Source of the DNA: Heterobasidion occidentale
Taxonomy: Eukaryota; Basidiomycota; Agaricomycetes; Russulales; Bondarzewiaceae
Assembly (NCBI GenBank): GCA_039111635.1
Contig: JBCAQO010000001.1
Location: 682,001 to 746,000 of the forward strand
Reading direction: 5' to 3'
DNA: 64,000 nucleotides
Part shown: in pieces, positions 21,432 through 32,679 of the stretch
How positions within the stretch are numbered: position 1 is the stretch's first letter
Layout of the letters: each line of letters opens with the position of its first letter
The notes under the pieces: model-generated
The model's database searches: none
Told to the model about the DNA's origin: nothing
The model's input: the letters and a program-made list of their open reading frames with translations, nothing else
Made by a program: the position numbers and the translations under genes

Positions 21432-24400
21432 CAACTCGAGGAAGAAGCGCTGGAGCCAGAGCCGCCATCGACTCAGCATGCGAAGGGATTTTGGTAAACG
21501 AAGAGTGGGTACAGAAGCACAATCTCCCCACCTATCCTTTAAACCGCCCCATCCGCGTTCGCAACGTCGATGACACCATCAACAAGGCAGGCCTCATTCG
21601 ACGAGGCCTAGACGCGAATCTCACCGTCAAAGACAGACGAGGGAGAACTCATACTGAACGCGTCCAGATGTTCATCACCAATCTAGGGAAGGACGACATG
21701 CTCCTAGGAACGGATTGGTTGAGATACCACGACCCCTCCATCGGGTGGAGGCGCCGTGAAGTGCACTTTGATCGGTGCCCCAGAGATTGCCAACAACCAT
21801 ATGGGTTTACCAAGGCAAGGGAAGAACCTACCAGAAAGGCATGGCTAGCAAAACTACGCGGCGACAAGATTCCTCAGCGAACGAAACCGCATCTTGTCTC
21901 AGAACCGGTAGGACCTTCATGGACTTGGACTAAAGAACAATGGAGCCAAGTACCAGCGAAGGAATGGAAAACTCGGTTCATGGAGCTACTCGAGCATAAA
22001 TCCCGACAACGCAAGGCTCGGGAATGGCTCGAAGAGCAAGTGGCCGAAAGGAAGGAACGCCGGCAAGCCCAACAAGAGGCAGCCCAGGGCGAAGCTTCAG
22101 GCAAAGTCGCTGAAAAAGCACAAACACCGTCTGACTCCTCCGCAATGGATAGCGAAGGAGAACCCGTCATCAGAAAGGTAGCTCCAGAACCCTCGGGGTT
22201 CGCAAGCTTTGACGAAGACCTAGAGGAAGAAATCGACACCACCGACTTGAAAGGTCGGGTGCCGACAGAATATCATTCTTACCTCGACATCTTCAGCGAA
22301 CGACGATCGCAGAGGCTTCCCCAACATACAATATGGGACCACGCGATAAACCTCAAACCATCTTTTGTACCCCAGGCTCCACGAATATTTCCTCTGAGCC
22401 CGGAAAAACATGATGAGTTAGGGAAGTTCGTCAAGGAGCACCTTTCCAGAGGAACAATACGTCGGTCAACAGCACATAGCGCAGCCTCTTTCTTTTTTGT
22501 AAGCAAGAAAGATGGAAAGCTCCGTCCGGTACAAGACTATCGTCACCTTAACGAACACACCATTCGAGACGTCCCCCCCTGCCATTAATCCAAGAACTAT
22601 TGGATATTATTAAAGGCGCGACGGTATTCTCGAAGCTCGATGTCCGGTGGGGATATAACAACGTACGCATCAAGAAAGGAGACGAGTCCAAAGCGGCCTT
22701 CGTCACACCCTTAGGGCTCTTTGAACCTACAGTGATGTTCTTTGGACTCTGCAACTCCCCGGGAACCTTCCAAGCCATGATGAACATGATCTTCCAGGAA
22801 CTCATCCTGGCCCGGAAAATAGCGGTATATATGGACGACATCCTCATCTTCACGAAAACCACAGCAGAACACGTTGTGATTCTCCGGCGAGTCCTCCAAA
22901 TCCTGCGCGACAACGATCTTTACCTCAAACCAGAGAAATGCGAGTTCCACAAGGAAAAGCTAAACTACCTTGGGTACACGATCTCGAAAGACCACGTCGC
23001 TATGGAAGACTCGAAGATTGAAGCTATCCAGGAATGGCCCATCCCACGCACAGTCCGCGACATCCGCTCTTTCTTAGGCTTAGGGAACTTCTACCGGCGA
23101 TTCATTGATAAATTCTCTCTGATCGCTCGGCCCCTGCATGACCTCACGAAGAAGGATGTGAAATGGGACTGGACCACGGAGTGTCAACAGGCGTTTGATC
23201 GACTGAAGAAAACCTTCACCAGACGACCGTCCTGTTGTACCCTGACCCGATGCGTCCTTACCGGCTTGTTACCGACGCTTCCCTCGCAGCATATGGTGCA
23301 GTCCTCTTACAGGAAGGACCTGATAACGACTGGCACCCTGTTGCATACCTCTCAGGATCGTTCTCACCGGCCGAACGAAATTACGACGTGCATGATCGCG
23401 AACTCCTCGCCATCATCAAAGCACTGGAACACTGGAAACACTACCTCGAAGGCGCGCGAACATCCCTTTGAGGTCTGGACGGACCATAAAAACCTAGAAC
23501 ACTTTAAGACGGCGCGCGACCTGTCAAGGGCGACAAGCGCGCTGGAGTCTGTTTTGTCCCGATTTGACTTCCAGCTCAGTTACAAGGCTGGAACTACGAA
23601 TCATGCCGATGCTCTGTCCAGGTGTCCAGACCTAGTGAGGGGGGGAATCTGATAACAAGGCACAGACTCTGCTCCCGTCCAAAACTTTTCACCGAGTCCA
23701 GCGAAACTCTAGTAGAACCAAGCGAAGCATACACGTCAAAGCAACAGAACTCGTATCCTCGGACATCCTCTCCCTTATTCGACACTCGCGCTCGGCAACG
23801 ATTTGCTGGTGATGTCGCCCTCAAGAAACTGCTGAAAAAGGCCCAAACGCAATGAAAGGCGACCTAGGAAAATGGACACATAGAGGCATTACAAGACGCG
23901 ACGGTTAACATATGCGTCCCAAAGGATGACCCCTTCGACGGATGATTGTCAAAACACACCACGACACTATGGCTACAGGACACCCGGGCCGAGCAAAGAC
24001 CTTAGAACTGGTCCAACGCCATTACTGGTGGTCAAGCATGACCAAATTTGTACACGCGTATGTGGATGGATGTGCAGTTTGCAATCTACCAAGAACCTTC
24101 CCCATAGGACCCATCCACCGATCCAACCGCTGGAAACCACAAACGTCCTTGGCGCTTTATCTCCACCGACTTCGTGACAGACCTCCCTGAAAGCAGAGGC
24201 TACGACTCGATCAACGTGGTAGTCGATCAGGTTTATCAAAAGAATAGTCATAACCCCGTGCAAGAAAACAATCACGGCCGAAGAAACCACGACGCTCTTC
24301 AGGACAATGTGTTCAAACGATAACGGTTTACCAACCAAAGTGGTGTCCGACAGAGGCCCTCAATTAGCGGCAAAGTTCACAAGCGAACAATGGAAAGGAA

Positions 24401-25224
24401 TGGGAATTACCCTGCCCTCAGCACGGCTTACCACCCCCAAACGGACGGAGAAACAGAACGGGTAAACCCAAGAGATCGAGCAATTCCTGCGAGTTTTCTG
24501 CAACTACCATCAAGATAACTGGGTAGACTTGATCCCCTTCGCAGAATTCTCCCACAATACCCGAAGACACTCCGCCACTGGGAAGTCGCCGTTTGAAGTC
24601 CTTTATGGGTTCAACCCCACATATTCGGTCGACTCAGCTCTGGAGACCAAGCTGCCCGCAGTAACTGAACGTTTGCGGCAAATCAAAGAAGTCCAAGAAG
24701 ATGCGGCCGCAAGTCTACAAATAGCAGCGCAGCACGCCAAGGACCGGGACCTACACAGGAAACTCCGCAGTGGGAAGTGGGAACCCAAGTTTGGTTAGAA
24801 GGAACCATATTCGGACAACTCATCCGAAATTCAAGCTGGCACCCAGACGCTATGGCCCCTTTTCAGTGATTGAAAGAATCGGTCCTCTGGCTTATCGGTG
24901 GAAATACCCGAAACATGGAAGATACACCCGGTGTTTCATGCCTCCATACTCGCGGAATATCACGAGACAGAGGCCCACGGAAGGAACTTCCCCAGACCTG
25001 CCCCAGAGATCCTGAATGAAGAAGAACACTACGAAGTGGAGGCCATTCTAGATTCAAAACGCCAGGGACGAGGGACCAAGTATCTTGTCAAGTGGGTCGG
25101 ATATCCCGAGGCCGATAACACTTGGGAACCCTTTGCCCTCCTCAAAGATACGGCCGACGAGGCGCTTCGTGAATTCCACGAAAGCTATCCAGACAAGCCC
25201 CGACCAGCGGCGATCAGGCTTTAG
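21422..25224 (+). pseudogene. pol: pol of element C with chromodomain, multiply frameshifted
   Basis: Protease (IDSACEG) and the start of RT are open to 22588. RT (YMDD) and RNase H are open from 22600 to about 23220, and pieces continue to 23652. Integrase is broken by many 1-2 nt indels between 23650 and 24900. The last part (24898-25224) is a clean chromodomain ([25 protein letters not shown]), which binds methylated histone tails in related chromoviruses. The C-run frameshift at about 22573 is shared with B. Confidence 0.88.
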
Positions 25225-25283
25225 AAAGATATAAAAAGGGGGACACCCCTCCCTCTTTCAAAAGCAAGAATCCTCCCCAGTAC

Positions 25284-26170
25284 ATGTCCGACCACTCCTC
25301 CTTGGACTACTCCCCTGGACGCGCTATGCTCATCAGTGATGGAACTACCTCCTCCCCTTCAAGAAACCCCTCGCCAGACATCGTTCTGGCCGTGCCCAAC
25401 CCCGACACTGGACGCCCTAGCCGAAGCAGCCGCCCAACGACTCCAGAAGGAATTCCCATACCAATCATCGTCCACCAAACCGCGTTCGCCGTCGAAGATC
25501 GAACGGGTTCCAGAACCTCACCACGGGTTGAGAGAGCTCATGACGAGCACGATGAAGGACGTCAAGCAGAAGGAAGGCATGCTCCGTCAACGCCTCCGCG
25601 ACCGACGTCAGCGTTGGCTCAAGGAGACGCAAGGCAGGAAACGAGAGGCGGAAGAAGACCAGGAAACCCTTCGGACCTGGCATCGCCTACAACTGTTGAG
25701 GCAGGTGTACAAGAATCAGCAACGGCTGGTGCATCAGCTACCCGGACCAGAGGACCCCCTACCAGTAGTCGAGATCTGCACCCCGGAGAGTTGGAAGGAC
25801 TAGGAGACGCTCTACTCCAACGCACCACCATCTCCGCGGTAATTCAGATGGCCACAGCGCTGGCCTTACAAAGGCTCGCTAACTTCTTCGCAGGGCAACC
25901 AGGAAGCGAGAGCAACGACATACCCCGACGCCTCGCTGACGCGAGCGACCAGGTCAGGCTTCTGGCCTATGCAGATGATCATAGGGCCGCCTCCTGGTAC
26001 GCCCGAGGAAATAATGGGGCTTACGCCCGACTCAGCGCACTACTTCCTGGACTCGAGCGGAACTAGACGCCTGGGACGAGGTCGAAGGCGATAATTACGA
26101 TGACATCGACCCCTACTACAGACCAGACGAGGGATACGGAGACTACGGAGACATCGGTGGAGGATATTAG
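25284..26170 (+). CDS. Post-pol ORF3 region of element C, overlapping frames
   Basis: Frame 1 (25284-26066) starts MSDHSSLDYS and ends LLPGLERN. Frame 2 (25336-25803) has a Lys/Arg/Gln/Glu-rich stretch with coiled-coil spacing (about residues 70-135). A third piece continuing past 26066 encodes the acidic Tyr/Gly tail shared with B, ending at 26170. A single ancestral protein broken by frameshifts explains this best; dual coding cannot be excluded. Function unknown. Confidence 0.45.
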
Positions 26171-28063
26171 ACAAGGTAACGGAGAGGAGAGGACCCTCCG
26201 CACCACAGGTACCGGTTTCACGCACAGGACGCCGGAACGGACGTCCTGCATGACGTTAAACTGTGAAAAGATAAGAAGGCAGGGGAAGTACCTGACCATT
26301 TCGCGTTGCAGCCCTCCGGTCTCAGGATGAAGGACAAGCTTTCAACACTCTCATTGTCAAGAGGTATTCTGACAAGCGAATCGGGCGTCCCGCTTGGATC
26401 CCCAGTTTTACAGGGCCCTTTCCGCATTAGGAGGCCCTTAGGATTCACAACATAACCTTGGTACTGGTACATGAATGATGCATGAATATTGGTGGGAAAT
26501 CGTGTTGCATGTTCGCCGTTGGGGAACGGTGGACCAACCTCGCTGTCAAGGTCTGACAGGTGTCTTGGACGTCCCACTTTGGATCTCCGGTTTTACAGGG
26601 TCGTTTCCGCATTAGGGGGCCCTATCTGCGATGCAGGAACTGATGGCCGCACTCCATTAGTACCCAAAACGGAGAAAATACATCCGCAACGATGTAAAAC
26701 TACGAAAGGCTTGGTCCGCAATGACGATAAACTAGTCATCGTCCGGAACGACGCTAAAGCTACCAAGACCATTCGGAGCGTGGTTGTATTCTGGCAGACG
26801 GTGGAAGCGAGGACCTCCATCGTTGCAGAACCCTGCCGACTAGGTCGAGGCGCTTCCATATTCCATACGCCCTACAGTAAAAGAATATGGGGTCGACACG
26901 GTTCAATTCCGTGCGAGGGGTTTGGGGACATGGAGCGGGTTGTCAGTCTTCCGACGACAAGACCACGACTACTCCATGGCGCTCCCACTCTACCCTTGAA
27001 GTCCGAAGCAAGGATTCCGCTTCAAGGGCCAGTCAAGAGGCAACTGGGATCGTGCCTCGTGTTTGGAGTCATCCGCAACGATGTAAAACTACGGCCGTCC
27101 GCAATGACAGTAAACTACGGGCGCCCTCCATGGCGTTAAACTGGGATCACCCTTTCCTTACAGGGTCATGAGCAGTGTCCAAACATGAGATATGTTTTGG
27201 CATTGCTGCGTCCGCGAAGACGTTAAAACTACGAACGTCCGGCACGACGTTAAACTACCAGGACATACCTTACGCTGACCCCGCATAATTACCGTCAAGG
27301 TGGATACCATGGTCTATTCAAGAGACCATGGGGTTCAAAGTCTATTCCTCAAAGTCCTTACCTCGTGTCCAATACCTTTAGTGAAAAACAACTCTGGACG
27401 AACACTCAATCTCTAACCTGACAAGGCCACCGTATGGGGCTGACAGAGTTAGGGATCTTCAAAGGGGTCTTGCCGGACTCAAAACAAGTCAAGAGAAATG
27501 TTCGCTCTTGATAGGTTGGTGGGCCTAAGCCTTAGTAAAGCGATCAACCCACACACCTGGAGTCCCCCTCGATACCGGAGATCAAGGAGATGAAGATCTA
27601 TCCTGGAAACACTGAGACATGGCCTTCGGCACTTTGGAAGAAGAACGACACACACCCATCCACAGACGAGTTTCTATTTCATCCTATAATCATTCGCACA
27701 ACACCTTTCTGCATCGTCGCCAGACGGAACTGGCTTATCAAAGGTACCAGGAGACACCTGGTTTCGAGCAGCTGCCTATTGACTCTAGGAGTGTACTCGC
27801 AACAAAACGGTACGGTGAAGGAAGAACACCGAGGAGAAACACGGTATTGTGGCTATACCGCAGGACTTCAAATCAAACAGCTCAACGGAGAAGGAAAACT
27901 CCTAGGCGTTGTAAACGACGTAGGTCGGTCCTCGCCCCAGAAAACGAAGTGATATTGGGAAGACGCATCCCAATCTATTCGACGATCAGCAAGCAATTGT
28001 ATGTGGAATGACGATGAAGCTCGTTTCTGCTCAAGCGAGTAGTCCCCTCAGGAGTTGGGACCT
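26171..28063 (+). other. Structured non-coding 3' region of element C
   Basis: No coding frame is supported. Small CGCAAY-type stem-loops are at 26241-26256, 26679-26696 (TACATC/GATGTA), 26714-26725, 26740-26753, 27070-27083 (CATC/GATG), 27097-27108, 27122-27135 (CGCC/GGCG), 27209-27222 (CGTC/GACG) and 27234-27251 (AACGTC/GACGTT). Larger hairpins are at 26412-26438 and 26597-26623. A 9-bp perfect hairpin, CCATGGTCT with AGACCATGG, is at 27307-27331. B has several extra mini-hairpins between 14280 and 14850 that are missing here. Confidence 0.7.
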
Positions 28064-28699
28064 AGAAAGGGGGTAATGTTATGACTTGACCGATCGGGGC
28101 CCTTCGCGGCCGGTCTAACCGATGGATCAAGCATCACATGCTAGGCGGCTCCACTACGGAGCGTACACCAAGGTATTCGGCATGTCCTTAGGAGCCGACA
28201 AGACCGATGGTTCTTCAAGACATCGGTAAAGGCTATATGAGAGGGACACGAGGCTCACAGAGTTCACACAGTAATGAAGAGGCGTATTCACATGCCATGG
28301 GCTTAGGGCTTACGGGTAAGCACCTCGTCGCACCATGATGGATCAGTGCGACTGGAGAAGTACAAGAGTAGGCGCCGGCTGAGAGAGACGGCGGCCATAG
28401 CTCTCCTAGGATGGAAACCTGGAGAAGCACACGGACTCTTACCCTATACCCTATACAGTATATAAGGCCCATAGAATAGGCTGAGGATCTTCAGTCTATT
28501 CTCTTTCGTTCATTCGTATCTTCGAATACGAAGCTCTTCGTTCCCCTGTACCTACACGTACAGGATTCTTAGAAGCCAATCATTATTCCCTCCTGTATCA
28601 ACGCCTGATACAGTCGAGACTTCGTCCACCACTCAGTCCATTGTGCGACCTAGGGAGGAACCTGTTACTCTTGGGTTACTGAACGAGCAGTTCGTAACA
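28064..28699 (+). repeat. Polypurine tract and 3' LTR of element C
   Basis: AGAAAGGGGG (28064-28073) precedes the LTR (28077-28699). TTCTA at 28700-28704 is the right target duplication, after which element D sequence resumes. Confidence 0.93.
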
Positions 28700-28704
28700 T
28701 TCTA

Positions 28705-28854
28705 TTGACAATCAATAATCTGGCCTACTGGCAAAGACTATGATGTAGCAGAGGTATGGCTAGTACCAAAGGTCAAGAGTAAGAACAGATGGGGAGTAAC
28801 AAAGGTGAACAAGCTGGCGATACAGGTATCTGGCTCGTTCTATATATACGCGAT
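28705..28854 (-). mobile_element. Element D fragment: LTR promoter part
   Basis: This continues the D LTR beyond the element C insertion. On the minus strand it has a TATA-like run (TATATATA, 28841-28848) that would lie upstream of the U5 frame at 18710-19012 before C inserted. It ends abruptly at the 5' LTR of A'. It has no gene of its own. Confidence 0.5.
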
Positions 28855-29699
28855 TGTTAGGACCGTGTCCTAACACGTGCTTCGCACGTGAGGGGATGGG
28901 CTGGTCAAGTGCTTCGGACTTGCTGCAGACTCGGACCGCTTTCCATGACTCCTTACCATTTACATGCTAACGCATGAACGCTGACCTCTGGTTCCTGATT
29001 CTTGATGTGGACAGACATTGGTTCCTGACCCCCGTTCCTGGTTCTTGATCGATCGAAGATGTGGATAGACATTAGTGATCGGATTACTATATTTGGTTAC
29101 ATGGCAGGTCGATGAGGCATTCTAGCTTACGGATCTCGATCGTTGACTTCGGTACCTGAGAAGCGCACGGACCAGATCTTGATCCTGCCCTAGACACTTC
29201 TGTACGTAAATAGCCGAGATGAGCTTCTAAGAAGCTCAGCTCGTTCACCTGTAATACACTTGATCTCTGCACTGCACCCGGCGTCTGGCTACCTTCCTAG
29301 CCCACGCTTCGTGATCTCTGTCAGATCTGAGAAACTCTTTGCACGGTCTGACGAAGCGCTGGACTCGTCTCCCTTCCCTCCCCTCCCTCTACTCATCCGC
29401 TTCTATACCGGCCTAGCTGCCTTCCGCGTTCTCAGTTGGACACCCCCTCGTGTCATCTGTTGGACAGGAGAAGATCATCCGGTTCCTCCTCATCATCGAG
29501 AAGACCTCGAAGATCACCTTCTCAATCTCTTCGAGAACAAAGCCGACAGCGACCCGAGTTCCTCGAAAGAGCCCAAAGATGATCTATCGTCTTCATCCAT
29601 TGGAGTCTATGACTATACAAACCAGTGGAGGTTTAGCTTAGGGACCCCTTCGTGCATCGGGGCACGTGATAGGTCTCCGACCTAACACTTGAACGAGCT
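28855..29699 (+). repeat. 5' LTR and self-priming PBS of element A'
   Basis: The 833-bp LTR opens with palindrome TGTTAGGAC/GTCCTAACA and then CACGTGC/GCACGTG (28855-28890). It closes with GCACGTG, then TAGGTC/GACCTA over a 3-nt loop, then ACA at 29687. AGCTCGTTCA (29238-29247) follows a perfect 17-nt palindrome (29221-29237) and is complementary to the PBS TGAACGAGCT (29690-29699). GTAAATAG at 29206-29213 is a weak TATA candidate about 30 nt upstream. Confidence 0.85.
29260..29640 (+). pseudogene. Reading frame inside U5 of the A' 5' LTR
   Basis: Downstream of the predicted transcript start the LTR is open for about 120 codons (motifs FYTGLAAF, PVPPHHREDLEDHLL) without an ATG. In the 3' LTR copy the frame runs to TAG 39825-39827. 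In this 5' copy one C is missing near 29553, which shifts the last third. Family D has a related frame at the same place. It is an accessory or Gag-leader coding candidate, unrecognised. Confidence 0.45.
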
Positions 29700-31009
29700 C
29701 TTTTATCCCTACCCTATTCAAGCTGGATCCCCAGCAGAGACAGCTCTTTCTCTCATCAGTCAACAACATTTTAGCAATCGCCAACAGGGTAAACCTAACG
29801 GCGACCCCAGCAGCGACTCCTCAAGTAAGAGTAAACCACCCCGGAGCTATAGAAGTCGCAAGACACCGGAACCCAGGAAAGGTTTATTCAGGAATAGCCA
29901 CACTCAGACTACAACAAGCACCCGAAATATTTATAGACCTCCTTAAAACTGGATATAGATTTTCCGGGATTTGCTTCGTCAACGAACCAAAGACACCGTT
30001 CACCCTCACGGACAACGGAGAGCCCGACGTCATCAGAGCAAGGAACTGCGTCGAGATACACGACGGAAGACCAGACAATTTCCCCGTCGCCGTTATCCCC
30101 GATCTCAGAAGAACCATCGCAAGGAATATCGACACAGACGGAATCAGAGCGGAGCTCGTCAAGACCAAGGAGAATAGAGACCACGTCTCAATCCTCATCC
30201 ACTGGACCTTCTCCTCAACCTAGGAAGACACACTGGAAGCTCCTAACTCCCCACCAGTCCGAACAGAAATTGAAGGGATCGTTTTTATTGTCAGAAGAGG
30301 AGAGTTCGCCCACAAAACTTATCATCTCCGAACCCTCATCTCGGGACACACATTCTCCGAGATCATCCAACTCATCGACCAAATTGATATTTCCATCAAC
30401 GAAATTATCAAAAGGGACCCAGACTTACAGGAAGCATTACAAGCTGGAAGAAGACAAGCAGTACCCTTCTTCTTCAAAGAATAAAGAACGACAGACGAAG
30501 TCGCAGCGGGATACCCTCCTGGCTACAGAACAGACCCAGCAGAAGTCTACGGAGACTTACCCAAAGACGTCGACAAGGATCAACTTTATTACGACGAAAG
30601 GAAAAAACACTTCTACTACGCGGGAATCCTCACCGGATTCTTCCAACAACAAGGCAAGAGCGAATACGAATACGCGGCTTGGGGAGGAGAGACCGTCCAC
30701 GCAGGACCCAACCTACACCTCGTTAAGATCGAGGACTACCTCGCAAGAAAGACCTTCGACAAGCCTGAATCACCGACAAATAGGCATCGTAACTCGCCAA
30801 GACCGCACCTACATACTCTACCCAGAGAAACAGCCAGTGGAAGTCGAATCTCTAGAAGAAACACGCCCGCTGCATCCCCCTTACAGGAAACCACTCCCCA
30901 AGAAGACTTCCGAGCCCCAACACCGGAGTTTGTCCCCGAACCGGAGTATTTTGAAGCACCAAGTGGAAATCCGGAACCACCTGACGATCCAGAGCCCCCG
31001 CCCAATATA
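29692..31009 (+). pseudogene. Gag N-terminal extension frame with two in-frame stops
   Basis: One frame stays open from the PBS to the gag ATG at 31010 except for TAG (30221-30223) and TAA (30482-30484). It reads as ordinary protein: hydrophobic segments such as APEIFIDLLKTGYRF, then EIIQLIDQIDI, then a Pro/Glu-rich linker into gag. Both stops are also in element A. Either Gag was once about 430 residues longer at its N-terminus, or there are separate upstream ORFs. No known domain is recognised. Confidence 0.55.
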
Positions 31010-31940
31010 ATGTCAGCAGATACTGGAAGTAATGAGTCCAAGGGACCAGCTATGGCCAAACCCACCACCTTCAGTGGAAACAGGAAACGAACCGAGCAAT
31101 TCCTCCACGAAATCGATCTGATGTTCCTGGCTAGGAAAAAGGATTATGCGAACGAATTCGCCAAAATCGCTTACGCTCTATCGTATATGAAGGAAGGCTC
31201 AGCAGGGATATGGGCAAGAAACTTTACTCAGGCCAGGAACATGCTGAAGGATTGGTACAAATACACTTGGGCAGAAACGGACGGCTACACATCCGTCCGA
31301 AAAAAGATAGCCACCGACTTCGAAGAGTTCAACAAAGAAGCCGATGCTCGTGACAAACTGGCCCGAGTCAATCAGGGAAAGGAATCATTTAACACCTACC
31401 TTCAGCTGTTCGAACAGCTCGCGGCGCTTGCCGGTGTAGACGGAGAAACCAAGAAAACCCATTTCCTGCGAGGACTCAAGTGGGAGTTGGCAAAGGGAAT
31501 TTATGAAGATCCCTCTACAGACGGGACATGGGAAGAACTAGTCGAGAAGGCCAAGAAACACGAAAGGATGCGCATCGCAAGGGACCGAGCATACGACCTC
31601 CGAAAAGGAAAATTCCAAGTCTACACTCCACGTACATTTTACGACGAAAGGGCACCCCCACGACACGATAGGGAGCCCCAATACGAACCTATGGATGTAG
31701 ACGCGGCAGAGATGGAGGCCGACGCTGTCCGAACTCGCTTCAAGAAGCTTACCCCGGCGGAAAGAGATCGACTTGCCAAAGAAGGCAAGTGCTTCTTTTG
31801 CAAAAAGCCCGGGCACATGGCGCGCAACTGTCCTTCTCGACCCAAGAGAAAATTCCAACCCCCCCGTCGCAGACCAGTGCGCGAAGCAGAAATGGACGAA
31901 GGACAATTCGACGATGAAGACGTCGAAGAAGGAAAAAACA

Positions 31941-32572
31941 GAGTCTGTTATGACTTGACCGATCGGGGCCCTTCGCGGCCGGTCTATCCGATGGTTCAAG
32001 CATCACATGCTAGGCGGCTCCATTACGGAGCGTACACCAAGGTATTCGGCATGTCCTTAGGAGCCGACTAGACCGATGGTTCTTCAAGACATCGGAAGAG
32101 GCTATACTGGAGGGACATGAGGCTCACAGAGTTCACACAGTAATGAGCGGCGTATTCACATGTCATGGGCTTAGGGCTTATGGGTAAGCACCTCGTTGCA
32201 CCATGATGGATCAGTGCGACTGGAGAAGTACAAGAGTAGGCGCCGATGAGAAAGACGGCGGCCACAGCTCTCCTAGGATGGAAACCTGGAGAAGCACACG
32301 GACTCTTACCCTATACCCTATACAGTATATAAGGCCCATAGAATAGGCTGAGGATCTTCAGTCTATTCTCTTTGTCCATTCGTATCTTCGAATACGAAGC
32401 TCTTCACTTCCCCTGTATCCACCCCAGTACAGGATTCTTAGAGCCAATTACTATTCCCTCCTGTATCATCGCCTGATACAGTCGAGACTTCGTCCACCAC
32501 TCAGTCCACCGTGCGACCTAGGGAAGAACCTGTTACTCTTGGGTTACTGAACGAGCAGTTCGTAACAGAGTC
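31941..32572 (+). repeat. Solo LTR of the B/C family in A' gag, with TSD GAGTC
   Basis: The LTR is 31946-32567 (about 622 bp). GAGTC repeats lie at 31941-31945 and 32568-32572. The site, orientation relative to gag, and TSD are the same as for 5369-5988 in element A, so the insertion predates the A/A' duplication. Confidence 0.95.
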
Positions 32573-32649
32573 AACCACATCCGCCAGATGATGATGGGAC
32601 TCAGTATGGAAGAAATCGAGGAAGTTCGAGCCTTTAGCGACTCGAAGAA

Positions 32650-32656
32650 TTTTTAA
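32650..32656 (+). promoter_or_regulatory. Candidate -1 frameshift site at gag stop
   Basis: Five T (32650-32654) run into the gag stop TAA. Pol is in the -1 frame, and its frame is open from just here (TTA AAG CCT) upstream of the first ATG at 32680. The same arrangement, five T then the stop with pol at -1, occurs in B at 9427-9436. In A' the site is now cut off from gag by the solo LTR. Confidence 0.4.
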
Positions 32657-32679
32657 AGCCTCTCCCATCGGCAGCGGAT

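Larger units (their letters stand above)
19025..28699 (+). mobile_element. Element C: complete but decayed relative of element B
   Basis: LTRs of 623 bp (19025-19647 and 28077-28699) differ at only a few visible positions, for example around 19348-19362 versus 28398-28412. TSD TTCTA is at 19020-19024 and 28700-28704. Inside are gag, protease, RT, RNase H, integrase, chromodomain, ORF3 and a structured 3' region. Many 1-nt indels, concentrated in 23200-25000, break pol. The element is inserted in element D. Confidence 0.95.
31010..32656 (+). pseudogene. gag: gag of element A', interrupted by a solo LTR
   Basis: ATG 31010 opens a Ty3-type capsid region (about residues 20-190, with SAGIWARNF and a leucine-rich C-domain) and a CCHC zinc knuckle at residues 261-274. 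An Asp/Glu-rich tail follows, then the solo LTR at 31946. The frame as read stops at 32071 inside the LTR. The original C-terminus is 32568-32656 and ends AFSDSKNF-stop, with TTTTT at 32650-32654 overlapping the TAA. Capsid and zinc knuckle are complete, so a truncated Gag with an LTR-encoded tail could still be made. Confidence 0.9.

Noticed and set aside
28850..28854. Target duplication GCGAT for element A'
   Set aside because: The sequence after the 3' LTR (39879-39883) is CTCGC, so no duplication is present.
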